Source: an uncultured Lachnospiraceae bacterium
Lineage (GTDB): Bacteria; Bacillota; Clostridia; Lachnospirales; Lachnospiraceae
Direction: 5' to 3'
Length of the DNA stretch: 32,208 nt
Assembly (NCBI GenBank): GCA_910588295.1
Contig: CAJUQO010000025.1
Span: 1 to 32,208, forward strand
Shown here piece by piece: positions 22,610 to 31,804 of the stretch. The translations under genes and the position numbers were made by a program. Every line of letters begins with the position of its first letter. Position 1 is the stretch's first letter. Under the pieces are notes generated by a model. That model made no database searches, was not told the DNA's origin, and saw nothing but the letters and a program-made list of their open reading frames with translations.

Positions 22610-22701
22610 TATACCCGCGAGCACAAAAGTTTTCCAGATTCATTGGCGCTTGCGGGCATATCGGGCGATAACGTTGGCAAATCATAGCGCTCGCGAGTAT
22701 A
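22610..22701. repeat. Three copies of a 15-bp motif between TA and cas3
   Basis: Copies are at 22610-22624 (minus strand, GTGCTCGCGGGTATA), 22646-22660 (plus, GCGCTTGCGGGCATA) and 22687-22701 (plus, GCGCTCGCGAGTATA). They agree at 11 of 15 positions across all three. The outer two form a near-perfect inverted repeat (12 of 13 in the core). The third covers the predicted cas3 -10 box. The segment may be a set of operators, or a tiny insertion element with terminal inverted repeats. Confidence 0.55.
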
Positions 22702-22703
22702 AA
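22674..22703 (+). promoter_or_regulatory. Predicted promoter of the cas operon
   Basis: TTGGCA (22674-22679), 18 bp, TATAAA (22698-22703), about 40 bp before cas3. The -10 box lies within the third copy of the 15-bp motif, so a protein binding that motif could repress the operon. Confidence 0.45.
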
Positions 22704-22743
22704 AAGTCTATTTCATAATACAAAATTCGGGGAGTACTGAAAA

Positions 22744-25398
22744 ATGAAATTATCACGGGAAATGAGATTAATGATTGCAAAATCCGGCGATGGCAACAAA
22801 TGGCTTCCGCTTTGGATGCATGCAACGGATACGGCGAATGTGATAAGCGAGCTTATTCATTTGCGGTATGCATCGCTCTCACAGTTATGCGGAATGTCCT
22901 TTAACGATTTCAAAAAGACAGCGGTGCTGCTTGCCTATCTCCATGATACGGGCAAGATCACACCCCTTTTCCAGTCGCAAATATTAAAATCCCTGCCCGC
23001 AAGGCGTTCCCTGTTTGAACATTATGGCATTCATAACATTCCTGAAAATTGCACGAATAAGGATAAATCTCACCACACAAAATGCGGCGAGGCAATTTTG
23101 GTGGATATGGGGTTTCCCGATGGTTTTTCTTCTATAGTGGGGGCCCATCATGGTATGCCGACTGAGGATTTGTTTCATCATATGGATAAGTATCCCGTCC
23201 ATTTTTTTGGGAAACCGGCCGACCATAGATTGTGGAATGGACTATATAAAGAGTGGGCGGACTTTTCGCTTGAACAGGCAGGGTTTGGCGATACTTCTGA
23301 AATTCCTGTGCTTAGTAAAAAGGCGGAGATTCTGCTGTCAGCGCTTTTGATCATGTCAGACTGGATGGCAAGTAACCAGGAGAATTTCGGGCTGCTGGAT
23401 GAAGATGTAATCTTATCGGAAAATGAGTATCCTAAAAATCGCTGTGACCGTGGGTTGGAACGGCTGGAATTGCCCGAGTCCTGGGATGCCTGCCAGGTGA
23501 GGATTTCCGAAGAGGATTTCCGGAAGCGTTTCGGATTTCCCGCCATGAATGCGATACAAAAAAGCATGTTAGAGGCAGTCGAGAACAGCGTGAAGCCGGG
23601 GCTGTTCATCTTAGAAGCGCCCATGGGAACAGGCAAAACAGAGGCGGCCCTTGCGGCTGTGGAGGTTCTTGCCACCAAGTGCAATAAAAGCGGTTTGTTT
23701 TTCGGCCTCCCTACCCAGGCGACTGCCAACGGCATTTTTGAGCGCGTGGCGCAGTGGGCTGGGGCGCAGTCGGATGATGTTGTCCACGGTATTAATCTTG
23801 CCCATGGAAACGCGGAATTTCAGCCTGTTTTTGCGGAACTGAAAGACGGCCGTATGCCGCAGACGGATGCCGACGGGGAGAGCGGGCTTGTGGTAAATGC
23901 GTTTTTTAGCGGCGGTAAGATGTCACTTTTAACGGATTTTGTGGTGGCGACGGTGGACAGGCTTTTGATGTCCGCATTGAAAAAAAAACATGTCATGCTG
24001 CTGCATCTGGGGCTTTCCCAGAAAGTTGTGGTCGTGGACGAATGCCACGCCTATGACGCGTATATGAACCAATATCTGGACACGGCTCTGGCATGGCTCC
24101 ATGAGTATGGTGTTCCCGTGATACTGCTTTCCGCAACCCTTCCATTTGAAAGGCGGAGGGAGCTGGTGGGAGCTTACATAAATGACAGGAAAAACGAGTT
24201 TGAACTTCCGGAGGCTGATTACCCGCGCCTTACATATACCGATGGGAACGAGGTGTGTATAAAGGCTTTGCCGGAAGAGAGCGCCGGAAGAATGGTAAAC
24301 GTTGTCCGCGGTGATGAGGATATGGCTGTCCAAAAGATTACGGAGGCGGTACGTGCCGGGGCATGTGTCGGCATTATCTGCAATACGGTGATAAGGGCGC
24401 AGCATTTTGCGGAGGTTGTTCGCGGCAGGAATGGTGCAAATGTGATATTGTACCATGCGCAATACATTATTCCTGACAGGATGGAAAGGGAAGAAGCGCT
24501 GAAAAAAGCAATTGGGAAAAAGTCAACGAAGGAAATGCGAAGGGGTGTGGTCGTTGTGGGAACGCAGGTCCTTGAGCAGTCCCTCGATATTGATTTTGAT
24601 ATGCTGGTCACGGATCTTTGCCCGATGGATCTCCTGCTTCAGAGGATCGGGCGGCTTCAGCGCCATCCGCGCAAGGACAGGCCCCAGGGCTACGAAACGG
24701 CGGAGTGTATAGTTTTGGGCGCGGAGGAGTTGGACAGGTCTTCGGAACAGATTTACACAAAATGGCTTCTTTTGCGCACCAGAAAACTGCTCCCGTCCCA
24801 GATCGGGTGTCCCGGCGATATCGACCCGCTTGTACATGAGACGTACCGGGACGTGGAACCTGACGGTGAGGAAGAAAAAGCCGCTCTGGAAGTTTATCGG
24901 GCGCTGCTTAGAGATAAGCGGCAGAGGGCGAAGGGTTTTTTGATGGCGCGGCCCAAAGAGCGGAAAAGGGGCAGCGATCTCCATGGCTGGCTCCACAATT
25001 CTGCCATGGATGATGAAAGCAGTTCCCTGGCAACCGTGCGCGACGGCACGTTTTCGATAGAGGTTCTCATCCTGGTACAATACGAGGACGGGACGCTGGG
25101 GCTTTTGCCGTGGCAGGGCGACGGGAGATACCGCTGCGACATCTGTCCGCCGGACGAGGAGTGCAGATGGATCGCTCAACAGAAACTTCGCCTTCCGGCA
25201 AGATTTTGTTATGACATAGACAGGACGATAAATGAATTGGAGAAAATGGACCGGTATTTAACGGGATTTCAGAAATCCCGCTGGTTAAAAGGCCAGCTTG
25301 TACTTTTGCTGGATGAGAGCTTTAGCACGGAACTGTGCGGGGTGAAGATTACATATTTGCGGGACAGTGGGTTTGCTTATACAAAGGAGGCAGTGTGA
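22744..25398 (+). CDS. cas3: CRISPR-associated helicase/nuclease Cas3
   Basis: Target-degrading enzyme of type I CRISPR-Cas, 884 aa. Cascade recruits it and it unwinds and cuts the non-target strand. The N-terminal HD nuclease shows H26, H67-D68 (YLHDTGK) and the later GAHHG. The helicase shows Walker A GTGKT (K298), the DEAH-type box DECH (432-435), LLSATLP, EQSLDIDFD and the RecA2 motif QRIGRLQRH. HD and helicase are fused in the usual I-E order and the length is usual. The start at 22744 follows a GGGGAG ribosome site. It is first in the operon and its TGA overlaps the GTG of cas8e. Confidence 0.97.
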   Translation: MKLSREMRLMIAKSGDGNKWLPLWMHATDTANVISELIHLRYASLSQLCGMSFNDFKKTAVLLAYLHDTGKITPLFQSQILKSLPARRSLFEHYGIHNIPENCTNKDKSHHTKCGEAILVDMGFPDGFSSIVGAHHGMPTEDLFHHMDKYPVHFFGKPADHRLWNGLYKEWADFSLEQAGFGDTSEIPVLSKKAEILLSALLIMSDWMASNQENFGLLDEDVILSENEYPKNRCDRGLERLELPESWDACQVRISEEDFRKRFGFPAMNAIQKSMLEAVENSVKPGLFILEAPMGTGKTEAALAAVEVLATKCNKSGLFFGLPTQATANGIFERVAQWAGAQSDDVVHGINLAHGNAEFQPVFAELKDGRMPQTDADGESGLVVNAFFSGGKMSLLTDFVVATVDRLLMSALKKKHVMLLHLGLSQKVVVVDECHAYDAYMNQYLDTALAWLHEYGVPVILLSATLPFERRRELVGAYINDRKNEFELPEADYPRLTYTDGNEVCIKALPEESAGRMVNVVRGDEDMAVQKITEAVRAGACVGIICNTVIRAQHFAEVVRGRNGANVILYHAQYIIPDRMEREEALKKAIGKKSTKEMRRGVVVVGTQVLEQSLDIDFDMLVTDLCPMDLLLQRIGRLQRHPRKDRPQGYETAECIVLGAEELDRSSEQIYTKWLLLRTRKLLPSQIGCPGDIDPLVHETYRDVEPDGEEEKAALEVYRALLRDKRQRAKGFLMARPKERKRGSDLHGWLHNSAMDDESSSLATVRDGTFSIEVLILVQYEDGTLGLLPWQGDGRYRCDICPPDEECRWIAQQKLRLPARFCYDIDRTINELEKMDRYLTGFQKSRWLKGQLVLLLDESFSTELCGVKITYLRDSGFAYTKEAV

Positions 25399-27056
25399 AC
25401 GATAGAGAATTTAATTTGCTTGACGAGCCGTGGATTCGAGTCATTGATAAGGAATGCAGTATTCATGAGGTGTCGTTGATCGACGTATTGAAACATGCGC
25501 ATACCTATAAAGATCTGTGCGGCGAATTGCCGACGCAGGATTTTGCTATGCTGCGGCTGCTGCTGGCTGTTTTGCATACGGTGTTTTCCCGGTATGATGT
25601 AAATGGAAATGAGTGGCCGCTTGAGGACGCTGACGGTGCTTTAGACCGTTGGGCAGATTTGTGGGAAAATAAGAGGTTTCCTGCGGAGGTGATAACGGAG
25701 TATCTGGAGTCCCAGAGAGAGAATTTCTATTTGTTTCATCCGGAAAGGCCGTTTTACCAATGTGGGCATGCAAAAAAGGGAACAGAATATTCCGCTTCAA
25801 AATTAAACGGTAATTTGTCTGAGAGCAGTAATAAGCTTCGCCTTTTTACAGATATAAGCGGAAAGGCAAAAGAAGAAATGTCTTTTTCAGAGGCGGCGCG
25901 CTGGCTTTTATATGTAAATGCTTATGACGATACATCCGCAAAGCCTTCAAGAGAATCGAAAGAACGGGGGGTTAAACTGCCGTCTACCGGAGTCGGTTGG
26001 CTTGGAAAATTGGGAATCATTTTTGCAGCAGGAGACAATTTGTTTGAAACGCTTATGCTGGACATGGTCATGCTAAATCCAAATGGAGAGATTTTTGAAA
26101 AAGAAACGCCGATATGGGAGAGGGAAGAAATACCGGACGGGGAACGCACGAAAATTGCGTGTCCGGAAAATTTGTCTGAGCTGTACACATTGCAGTCAAG
26201 GCGTCTGTTTCTGAAAAGAAAAGATCAAAGTGTTACAGGATATTTTTTATTGGGAGGGGATTTTTTTGACAGGGAAAATGCTTTTATTGAGCCTATGACG
26301 GTTTGGAAAAATTCAGACGGCAAAAAAACGAATACCCATACTCCATGGCGGCACGATTCCTCAAAACAGTTTTGGAGAGAGTGTCCCGCAGCCATTTTAA
26401 ATGATAAAGAGAATAAGCCGGGAATTATCTCATGGATAAAAGGATTAGAAAATGAAGAACGGATCAAAAATCCCCGTTTATATTTTCGGATCGTGTCCGT
26501 ACAGTATGGGGATAAAGATTTTTTTGTGACGAATGTTTTTTCCGATTCATTGCAAATGTATGCGTCCCTGATCTCGGATATGGGCTTTGCATGGCGGACA
26601 ATGGTACTGGACAGCATTGATTTTTGCGATACGATCTCTAAAAAAGTTTGGTTGTTTGCAAAGGATGTCAACCTGGCTTCCGGCGGCAGCAATAGAACAA
26701 AGGAAAGTAAAGGATCATCCGAGATTTTTGCGGAAAAAGTGAAAGCGGACTTTTATAACCGCTTGGACGGCCCGTTCAGAAGATGGCTTTCTACCCTGAA
26801 TCCTGAAACAGGCAGGGATCGTGAAATAGATAAGGACCGTGAAGCGGATCTGGTTCAGGAGAAAGGAAAGGAGTGGCGAAAAAAATGTGTCGGTATAGCG
26901 AGACAATTGGGAAATGAGATCATACGCCAGGCCGATGCGGCGGCAATATTTGGGAGAGCGAAATCGGGTTCTGAAGATAAAAAGAGCGAGACGTTTTCTG
27001 CTGCCGAGGCTATGAATCGGTTTTTAAGCGGACTCTACATCGCAGAAAGAAAGTAA
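25395..27056 (+). CDS. casA: Cascade large subunit Cas8e (Cse1)
   Basis: Large subunit of the type I-E Cascade complex, which recognises the PAM and recruits Cas3. 553 aa. The N-terminus EFNLLDEPWIRVIDKECSIH and the following block HTYKDLCGELPTQDFAMLRL are typical of Cse1. I chose GTG at 25395, which overlaps the cas3 stop (GTGA) and has AAAGGAGG close upstream; the longer reading to 25335 lies within cas3. The sequence is visibly AT-richer than the pot, spo and DUF4132 genes. Cse2 follows after 17 bp. Confidence 0.95.
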   Translation: MNDREFNLLDEPWIRVIDKECSIHEVSLIDVLKHAHTYKDLCGELPTQDFAMLRLLLAVLHTVFSRYDVNGNEWPLEDADGALDRWADLWENKRFPAEVITEYLESQRENFYLFHPERPFYQCGHAKKGTEYSASKLNGNLSESSNKLRLFTDISGKAKEEMSFSEAARWLLYVNAYDDTSAKPSRESKERGVKLPSTGVGWLGKLGIIFAAGDNLFETLMLDMVMLNPNGEIFEKETPIWEREEIPDGERTKIACPENLSELYTLQSRRLFLKRKDQSVTGYFLLGGDFFDRENAFIEPMTVWKNSDGKKTNTHTPWRHDSSKQFWRECPAAILNDKENKPGIISWIKGLENEERIKNPRLYFRIVSVQYGDKDFFVTNVFSDSLQMYASLISDMGFAWRTMVLDSIDFCDTISKKVWLFAKDVNLASGGSNRTKESKGSSEIFAEKVKADFYNRLDGPFRRWLSTLNPETGRDREIDKDREADLVQEKGKEWRKKCVGIARQLGNEIIRQADAAAIFGRAKSGSEDKKSETFSAAEAMNRFLSGLYIAERK

Positions 27057-27073
27057 CGGAGGAGGTGAACAGA

Positions 27074-27667
27074 GTGGGGAGAGAAACAGAAATTGGAAAG
27101 TATGTGCGGACGCAGATTGCGCTGCTGGCAAAAGATGACAGGGCTCTGGAGCAGAGCAGTTCCAAAGCTCATTTGGCACAGCTCCGCCGGGGTGTCGGAA
27201 AGATGCCGGGAGAGATTCCCGAATTGTGGGGCGTGTTTTTGAAGGAGCTGCCGGAGGAACTGATGGGCAAAGGCGGTGAACCTTCTTATGCAGAATGGGC
27301 CATTTACACGGCATTGACCCTGTTTGCCCTTCATCAGCAGGGCCATGCGGAGCCGATGAACGCGGAGGGTGAAGACGATCATTTGGGACGGGCCATGCGA
27401 AAGTTGGTTCAGAACGAAGAGGATGAGGAAAATGTCAGGATGAAATTCAGCATTGCAGCCAGATCCGATGACGCTGCAGAGCTGTCTTATCACTTGAAAA
27501 TGCTCGTGAAGCTTCTTAGCAATAGCGGTATTAAACTGGATTATGTGGATCTCGCAAAAGATCTATATGGATTTCAATTTGAAAAATCTGCGGACAGGAT
27601 CCGTTTGAAATGGGGACAGGATTTTTACCGCAGCAAAAAGTCAAAGGATAATGAAGGAGAGAAGTGA
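27074..27667 (+). CDS. casB: Cascade small subunit Cse2 (CasB)
   Basis: The alpha-helical small subunit, present as a dimer in the belly of Cascade, that stabilises the target strand. 197 aa from GTG 27074, which lies 8 nt after GGAGGAGG; another GTG at 27065 overlaps that ribosome site and is less likely. Recognised by LAQLRRGVGKMPGEIPELWG and the block AEWAIYTALTLFALHQQGH, which are typical of Cse2. Its stop overlaps the cas7e start (TGATGA-type junction). Confidence 0.92.
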   Translation: MGRETEIGKYVRTQIALLAKDDRALEQSSSKAHLAQLRRGVGKMPGEIPELWGVFLKELPEELMGKGGEPSYAEWAIYTALTLFALHQQGHAEPMNAEGEDDHLGRAMRKLVQNEEDEENVRMKFSIAARSDDAAELSYHLKMLVKLLSNSGIKLDYVDLAKDLYGFQFEKSADRIRLKWGQDFYRSKKSKDNEGEK

Positions 27668-28710
27668 TGAAGAATAATTTGTACGTAGATATCCATGTTT
27701 TGCAGAATGTTCCGCCAAGTTGTATCAATCGCGATGATACGGGCAGCCCGAAAACTGCCAAATACGGTGGTGCGGTGAGATCGAGGGTTTCTTCCCAGGC
27801 ATGGAAACATGAAATGCGGAAGATGTTTAAAGAAATACTAAGTAAAGAGGAAGTCGGCGTCCGCACGAAAAAAGTCACTCAAATGATCGCAGATGCGGTG
27901 AAAGGGATTGACAGTGGGTTGGAAGATGAAAAGGTAAATAAGCTTGTTTCCGATGCGCTGAAAAGTGCAGGAATCAAAACAGATAAAGATGGGCTGTCGC
28001 CTGTATTAATGTTTTTCAGTGCTGCGCAGGCGCAGTCTTTGGCGCGGTTGACCATCCATGGGAGCAAAGATAAAAAGGAATATCAGAATGTTTTAAAAAC
28101 TGCCCCGTCTATTGATATGGCGCTGTTTGGCAGAATGGTGGCTGCTGACCCGTCTTTGAACTTTGATGCGGCGGCGCAGGTCGCCCATGCGATTTCCACC
28201 CATACGGTACATAATGAGTATGATTATTTTACGGCGGTTGATGATCTGAGCCAGGATGAAGAATCGGGAGCAGGACATCTGGGAACCGTAGAGTTTAATT
28301 CGGCAACCCTTTACAGATATGCAACGGTTAATATTGTTGAGCTTCAAAAAAATCTTGGGGGCCAGACGGCTGATGCCGTGAAGTGTTTTGCCGAGGCATT
28401 TATTAAAACTATGCCGACAGGAAAGCAGAATACATTCGCTAATAGGACGCTCCCGGATTTCGTGTATATTACGTTAAGAACCGATCAGCCAGTTAATCTT
28501 GTCGGAGCCTTCGAAAAACCTGTTTCGGGTGTGAATGGGTATCTGGAGGAGTCGGAGAACAGATTTAAAGCGTATGCAGATACAATGTATAAGAAATTTG
28601 CATGCGCGCCTGAAAGAATCTGGCAGTTTGGGGAACTGGATATTTTGCAGATCCTTGAGGGCGTAAAGTCTGCCGTAGAAGAAAAAATATCCGAAAGCAG
28701 GGGTGAGTGA
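27667..28710 (+). CDS. casC: Cascade backbone subunit Cas7e (Cse4/CasC)
   Basis: RNA-binding backbone protein that polymerises along the crRNA in six copies. 347 aa. The start (NNLYVDIHVLQNVPPSCINR, then GAVRSRVSSQAWKHEMRK) is diagnostic of the I-E Cas7, as is AAQVAHAISTHTVHNEYDYF further on and the GTVEFNSATLYRYATVNI block. ATG at 27667 overlaps the cse2 stop, with AGGAG upstream. Confidence 0.97.
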   Translation: MKNNLYVDIHVLQNVPPSCINRDDTGSPKTAKYGGAVRSRVSSQAWKHEMRKMFKEILSKEEVGVRTKKVTQMIADAVKGIDSGLEDEKVNKLVSDALKSAGIKTDKDGLSPVLMFFSAAQAQSLARLTIHGSKDKKEYQNVLKTAPSIDMALFGRMVAADPSLNFDAAAQVAHAISTHTVHNEYDYFTAVDDLSQDEESGAGHLGTVEFNSATLYRYATVNIVELQKNLGGQTADAVKCFAEAFIKTMPTGKQNTFANRTLPDFVYITLRTDQPVNLVGAFEKPVSGVNGYLEESENRFKAYADTMYKKFACAPERIWQFGELDILQILEGVKSAVEEKISESRGE

Positions 28711-28711
28711 T

Positions 28712-29356
28712 ATGCCGACCTTGCTTTTACGGCTTGCGGCTCCTTTGCAGTCATGGGGGAGCAGCTCCAAATTTGAGATACGGACTACGGAAAAAATGCC
28801 GACCAAAAGCGGCGTTGTGGGAATGATAGCGGCGGCGCTGGGGCTGAGAAGAAATGCGGATCTGTCAAAACTGGTTGCGCTCACATTTGGCGTCCGCGCG
28901 GATCGCGAGGGTGAGGATATAACGGATTTTCACATGGCCCATTCTGAAAAAAGTTCTTATGTTACATACCGGCACTATCTTTCAGATGCTGTTTTTTTAG
29001 CGGGGTTAGAGGGTGAAGAGGGATTTTTGAAAGAGTTGGAGGCTGCCTTACAAAATCCGCGTTTTCCTTTGTTTTTGGGACGGAGGTCGTGCCCGCCCAC
29101 TTTGCCGGTCGTTATCGGGATCCGTGATCTGCCGCTTGAAACGGCCCTTCGCAAAGAAGCGCCGCTTGATGGGGATCATGAAAACCTATTGCGTGTACAG
29201 ATGGAAACAGATCAGCCGGATACGGGAATGATACAGGATGTGCCGATCTCGTTTGATCCGGGCAGAAGGGTTTACGGCTACCGAAGACTCAGGGAATTTT
29301 TCGTGGCATATGAACTAAATGAGACCGAACATGACGCAATGTCGGAATTGGGGTGA
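28712..29356 (+). CDS. casD: Cascade subunit Cas5e (CasD)
   Basis: Caps the 5' handle of the crRNA in Cascade. 214 aa from ATG 28712, or 217 from GTG 28703. Typical text is LLLRLAAPLQSWGSSSKFEI, then PTKSGVVGMIAAALGLRR, a glycine-rich RNA-binding loop, and YRHYLSDAVFLAGLEG. It sits 1 bp after cas7e and 4 bp before cas6e. Confidence 0.95.
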   Translation: MPTLLLRLAAPLQSWGSSSKFEIRTTEKMPTKSGVVGMIAAALGLRRNADLSKLVALTFGVRADREGEDITDFHMAHSEKSSYVTYRHYLSDAVFLAGLEGEEGFLKELEAALQNPRFPLFLGRRSCPPTLPVVIGIRDLPLETALRKEAPLDGDHENLLRVQMETDQPDTGMIQDVPISFDPGRRVYGYRRLREFFVAYELNETEHDAMSELG

Positions 29357-29360
29357 CGCT

Positions 29361-29987
29361 ATGTATTTATCGCGGATAACACTAAATACTGCGCTCCGGG
29401 AAACGATGAAAGCGCTGGTATCGCTGAGTATTTTTCACGGTGCCGTAGAGAGTTCGTTTGACGGTGCGCGGGCGCGCAGGCTTTGGAGGATTGACGATCT
29501 GAACGGTAAAAAGTACATCTTAATAGTAAGTGAAGCCGTGCCGGATCTAAAATCTTTTGCAGAACAGTTTGGCTATACCGGCGAATATGAAACAAAGGAT
29601 TATTCGCCGCTTTTGGACAGGATCTCGAACGGAGAGAGATGGCGGTTTAGATTGACGGCTAATCCGGTGGTTTCAAAATCCCATGGAAAAATCATGGCGC
29701 ACATTACGCCTGAATATCAAAAGAAATGGCTTGCCGGCCGTGGGGAAAAGCTGGGATTTGCATTACATGAGGCTGAGTTTCAAACGGTACAGTCAAAATG
29801 GTATGATTTCCGAAAAAGGAGCGATGCGGGCAGTTCACGGGTTCGCCTGCTTTCCGTAACCTTTGAGGGGGTTCTCACTGTAACCGATGCAGAACGATTT
29901 AAGGAAACACTTTGTAATGGAATAGGCAGGGAAAAGGCCTATGGCCAGGGAATGCTGACGATCGTAGGGTGTAAAAATGCAAAGTAA
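29361..29987 (+). CDS. casE: crRNA-processing endoribonuclease Cas6e (CasE)
   Basis: Cuts the repeat RNA at the base of its hairpin and stays bound to the 3' handle. 208 aa. MYLSRITLNTALRETMKALV opens it. His26 (SIFHGAVE) occupies the position of the catalytic His26 of Thermus Cas6e, and the glycine-rich loop GIGREKAYGQGMLTIV ends it. The chosen ATG lies 4 bp after the cas5e stop. The repeats in the array can form the required hairpin (CCCCG...CGGGG). Confidence 0.95.
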   Translation: MYLSRITLNTALRETMKALVSLSIFHGAVESSFDGARARRLWRIDDLNGKKYILIVSEAVPDLKSFAEQFGYTGEYETKDYSPLLDRISNGERWRFRLTANPVVSKSHGKIMAHITPEYQKKWLAGRGEKLGFALHEAEFQTVQSKWYDFRKRSDAGSSRVRLLSVTFEGVLTVTDAERFKETLCNGIGREKAYGQGMLTIVGCKNAK

Positions 29988-30963
29988 TACAGGAATGATA
30001 AAACCGAGTCTGATGGAGCTGCCGCAGGTCAGCGATAGAATGTCGTTCATTTATTTAGAGCATTGTGTCATCAACCGTGAAGACAGCGCAGTAAAAGTCA
30101 CTGACATGGACGGGGATGTGTGTATTCCCGCCGCTGCAATAACTACACTATTGCTGGGGCCTGGGTGCAAGATCACTCACCGTGCAATGGAATTGATCGG
30201 CGACAGCGGCGTAGGCGTTGCGTGGGTTGGGGAGCATGGTGTGAGATACTATGCTCATGGCCGGGCCCTTAATTCACATACGAGGCTTCTGTTAAAACAG
30301 GCGGAACTTGTTACCAATACCCGGAAGCATCTTTCCGTTGTCCGAAAGATGTATCAGATGCGTTTTCCCAATGAGGATGTAAGCGGGCTTACCCTGCAGC
30401 AGCTCCGGGGCAGAGAGGGGAGCCGGGTGAGGACGACGTACAGAGAATACTCGAAAAAATGGAGCATACCCTGGAAGGGCCGGGAATATGATCCGGATGA
30501 TTTTATGTCTGGGACTCCCGTAAACCAGGCTCTTTCTGCAGGAAATGTATGCCTGTATGGGTTGGCCCACGCTGTCATCTGCGCTTTGGGGTGTTCGGCG
30601 GGACTGGGTTTTGTGCATGTCGGCCATGAATGTTCGTTTGCGTATGATATTGCTGATCTGTATAAGGCTGAGACAACCATTCCCATAGCATTTGAGATGG
30701 CGGCAAAGGTTCGCGATGAGTTTGACGATAAAACGCCGCAGGACTTTTCCGGTATGGTAAGGCGGCGGCTGCGGGATGAAATAGTCAAAATGCATTTGCT
30801 GGAACGCATGGTTCGTGATATAAAGTATTTACTTTCCGACAGCGAAGAGGGGGAGGAAGAAAAAGCGGTTTATCTTTGGGATAATATTACGGACAGGGTG
30901 GAAAATGGCAAACAGTATCGTGAAAATGGGGTAGAGGAAGATGGTAGTGATGACCATGAATAG
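29977..30963 (+). CDS. cas1: Cas1 integrase, type I-E
   Basis: Spacer-acquisition integrase, 328 aa, acting as a complex with Cas2. The metal-binding residues E147 (LRGREGSRVRTTY), H214 (GFVHVGHECS), D224 and D227 (YDIADLYK) correspond exactly, at a constant offset of six, to E141, H208, D218 and D221 of E. coli Cas1, so it should be active. The start ATG overlaps the cas6e end. The N-terminal beta domain (residues 20-75) is intact. The stop overlaps the cas2 start by 23 nt. Confidence 0.97.
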   Translation: MQSNTGMIKPSLMELPQVSDRMSFIYLEHCVINREDSAVKVTDMDGDVCIPAAAITTLLLGPGCKITHRAMELIGDSGVGVAWVGEHGVRYYAHGRALNSHTRLLLKQAELVTNTRKHLSVVRKMYQMRFPNEDVSGLTLQQLRGREGSRVRTTYREYSKKWSIPWKGREYDPDDFMSGTPVNQALSAGNVCLYGLAHAVICALGCSAGLGFVHVGHECSFAYDIADLYKAETTIPIAFEMAAKVRDEFDDKTPQDFSGMVRRRLRDEIVKMHLLERMVRDIKYLLSDSEEGEEEKAVYLWDNITDRVENGKQYRENGVEEDGSDDHE

Positions 30964-31804
30964 CTGTCCGCCAAAGCTGCGCGGCGATTTGACAAAATGG
31001 CTGTTTGAAATCCATACCGGCGTCTATGTTGGACAGGTAAATGCCAAAGTACGGGAAATGCTTTGGAGCAGAGTTTGCCAAAATATAAAAGACGGACAGG
31101 CTGTAATGGTGTACAGCTTTGCAAATGAACAGCATCTTGAATTCCGCACCCACAATACAGCGTGGAAAATCCGTGATTTTGACGGCATTAAATTGATGAT
31201 GCGCCCCCAATCAGCGGAGCAAACGGGCGAGGCACTTCAAAAGGGATTCAGCGATGCGTCGAAACGTTTGATCGCGGGCAGGCGAAGGAAAAAAACTGTT
31301 AATACAGGGTGTGAATGGGTCTTTTTGGATATCGAAACAGATGGGCTGGATTTTGAAAAAAGCAAAGTTATTGAAATTGCGGCAATCGTTGCAGATGAAA
31401 CAAAAATTAAATCATCGTGGAGTACGCTGGTAAAACAGGATCAGGCATTGCCGGCAAAAATCGCGGAGCTTACGCATATAACCGATGAGATGTTAGATAG
31501 CGGGGTGGAAATCCGCTGTGCGTTGAAGCAGCTAAGTGATATAGTGAAAGGGAGGGTGGTGATATGTTTTAACAAAAGTTTTGACATAACATTTTTAGAG
31601 AGAGAGTTTAGAAAAAACCATCTTGAAATACCTTTTGGAAAGGTAATTGACGCTTTGGTACTTGCGCGAAAAAGGGTTGCGGATATCGACAATTATAAAT
31701 TGGGATCTTTGGCAGAGTATTTTGCTGTTCCTTGTAAGCAGCATAGAGCATTGTCGGATTGTGAGACGTTGTATAGAGTGTTTTTGAAACTGAATGAAAT
31801 ATGA
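30941..31804 (+). CDS. cas2: Cas2 fused to a DnaQ-like DEDDh exonuclease
   Basis: A 287-aa fusion. Residues 1-100 are Cas2 of the I-E type (MNSCPPKLRGDLTKWLFEIH, GVYVGQV, AWKIRDFDG). After a basic linker (GRRRKK, about 113-118), residues 122-287 are a DnaQ-type 3'-5' exonuclease with D130 and E132 (FLDIETDGLD), D215 (FNKSFDITFLE), H268 and D273 (QHRALSDCETL). All five catalytic residues are kept. Such fusions are known in Streptococcus type I-E, where the exonuclease trims prespacer ends before integration. The ATG lies inside cas1 and may be coupled to it. It ends 44 bp before the array. Confidence 0.96.
   Translation: MVVMTMNSCPPKLRGDLTKWLFEIHTGVYVGQVNAKVREMLWSRVCQNIKDGQAVMVYSFANEQHLEFRTHNTAWKIRDFDGIKLMMRPQSAEQTGEALQKGFSDASKRLIAGRRRKKTVNTGCEWVFLDIETDGLDFEKSKVIEIAAIVADETKIKSSWSTLVKQDQALPAKIAELTHITDEMLDSGVEIRCALKQLSDIVKGRVVICFNKSFDITFLEREFRKNHLEIPFGKVIDALVLARKRVADIDNYKLGSLAEYFAVPCKQHRALSDCETLYRVFLKLNEI

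Noticed and set aside
22744..31804. A possible new CRISPR subtype
   Set aside because: All eight type I-E genes are present in standard order with their normal motifs; only the Cas2 fusion is less common, and that is already known.
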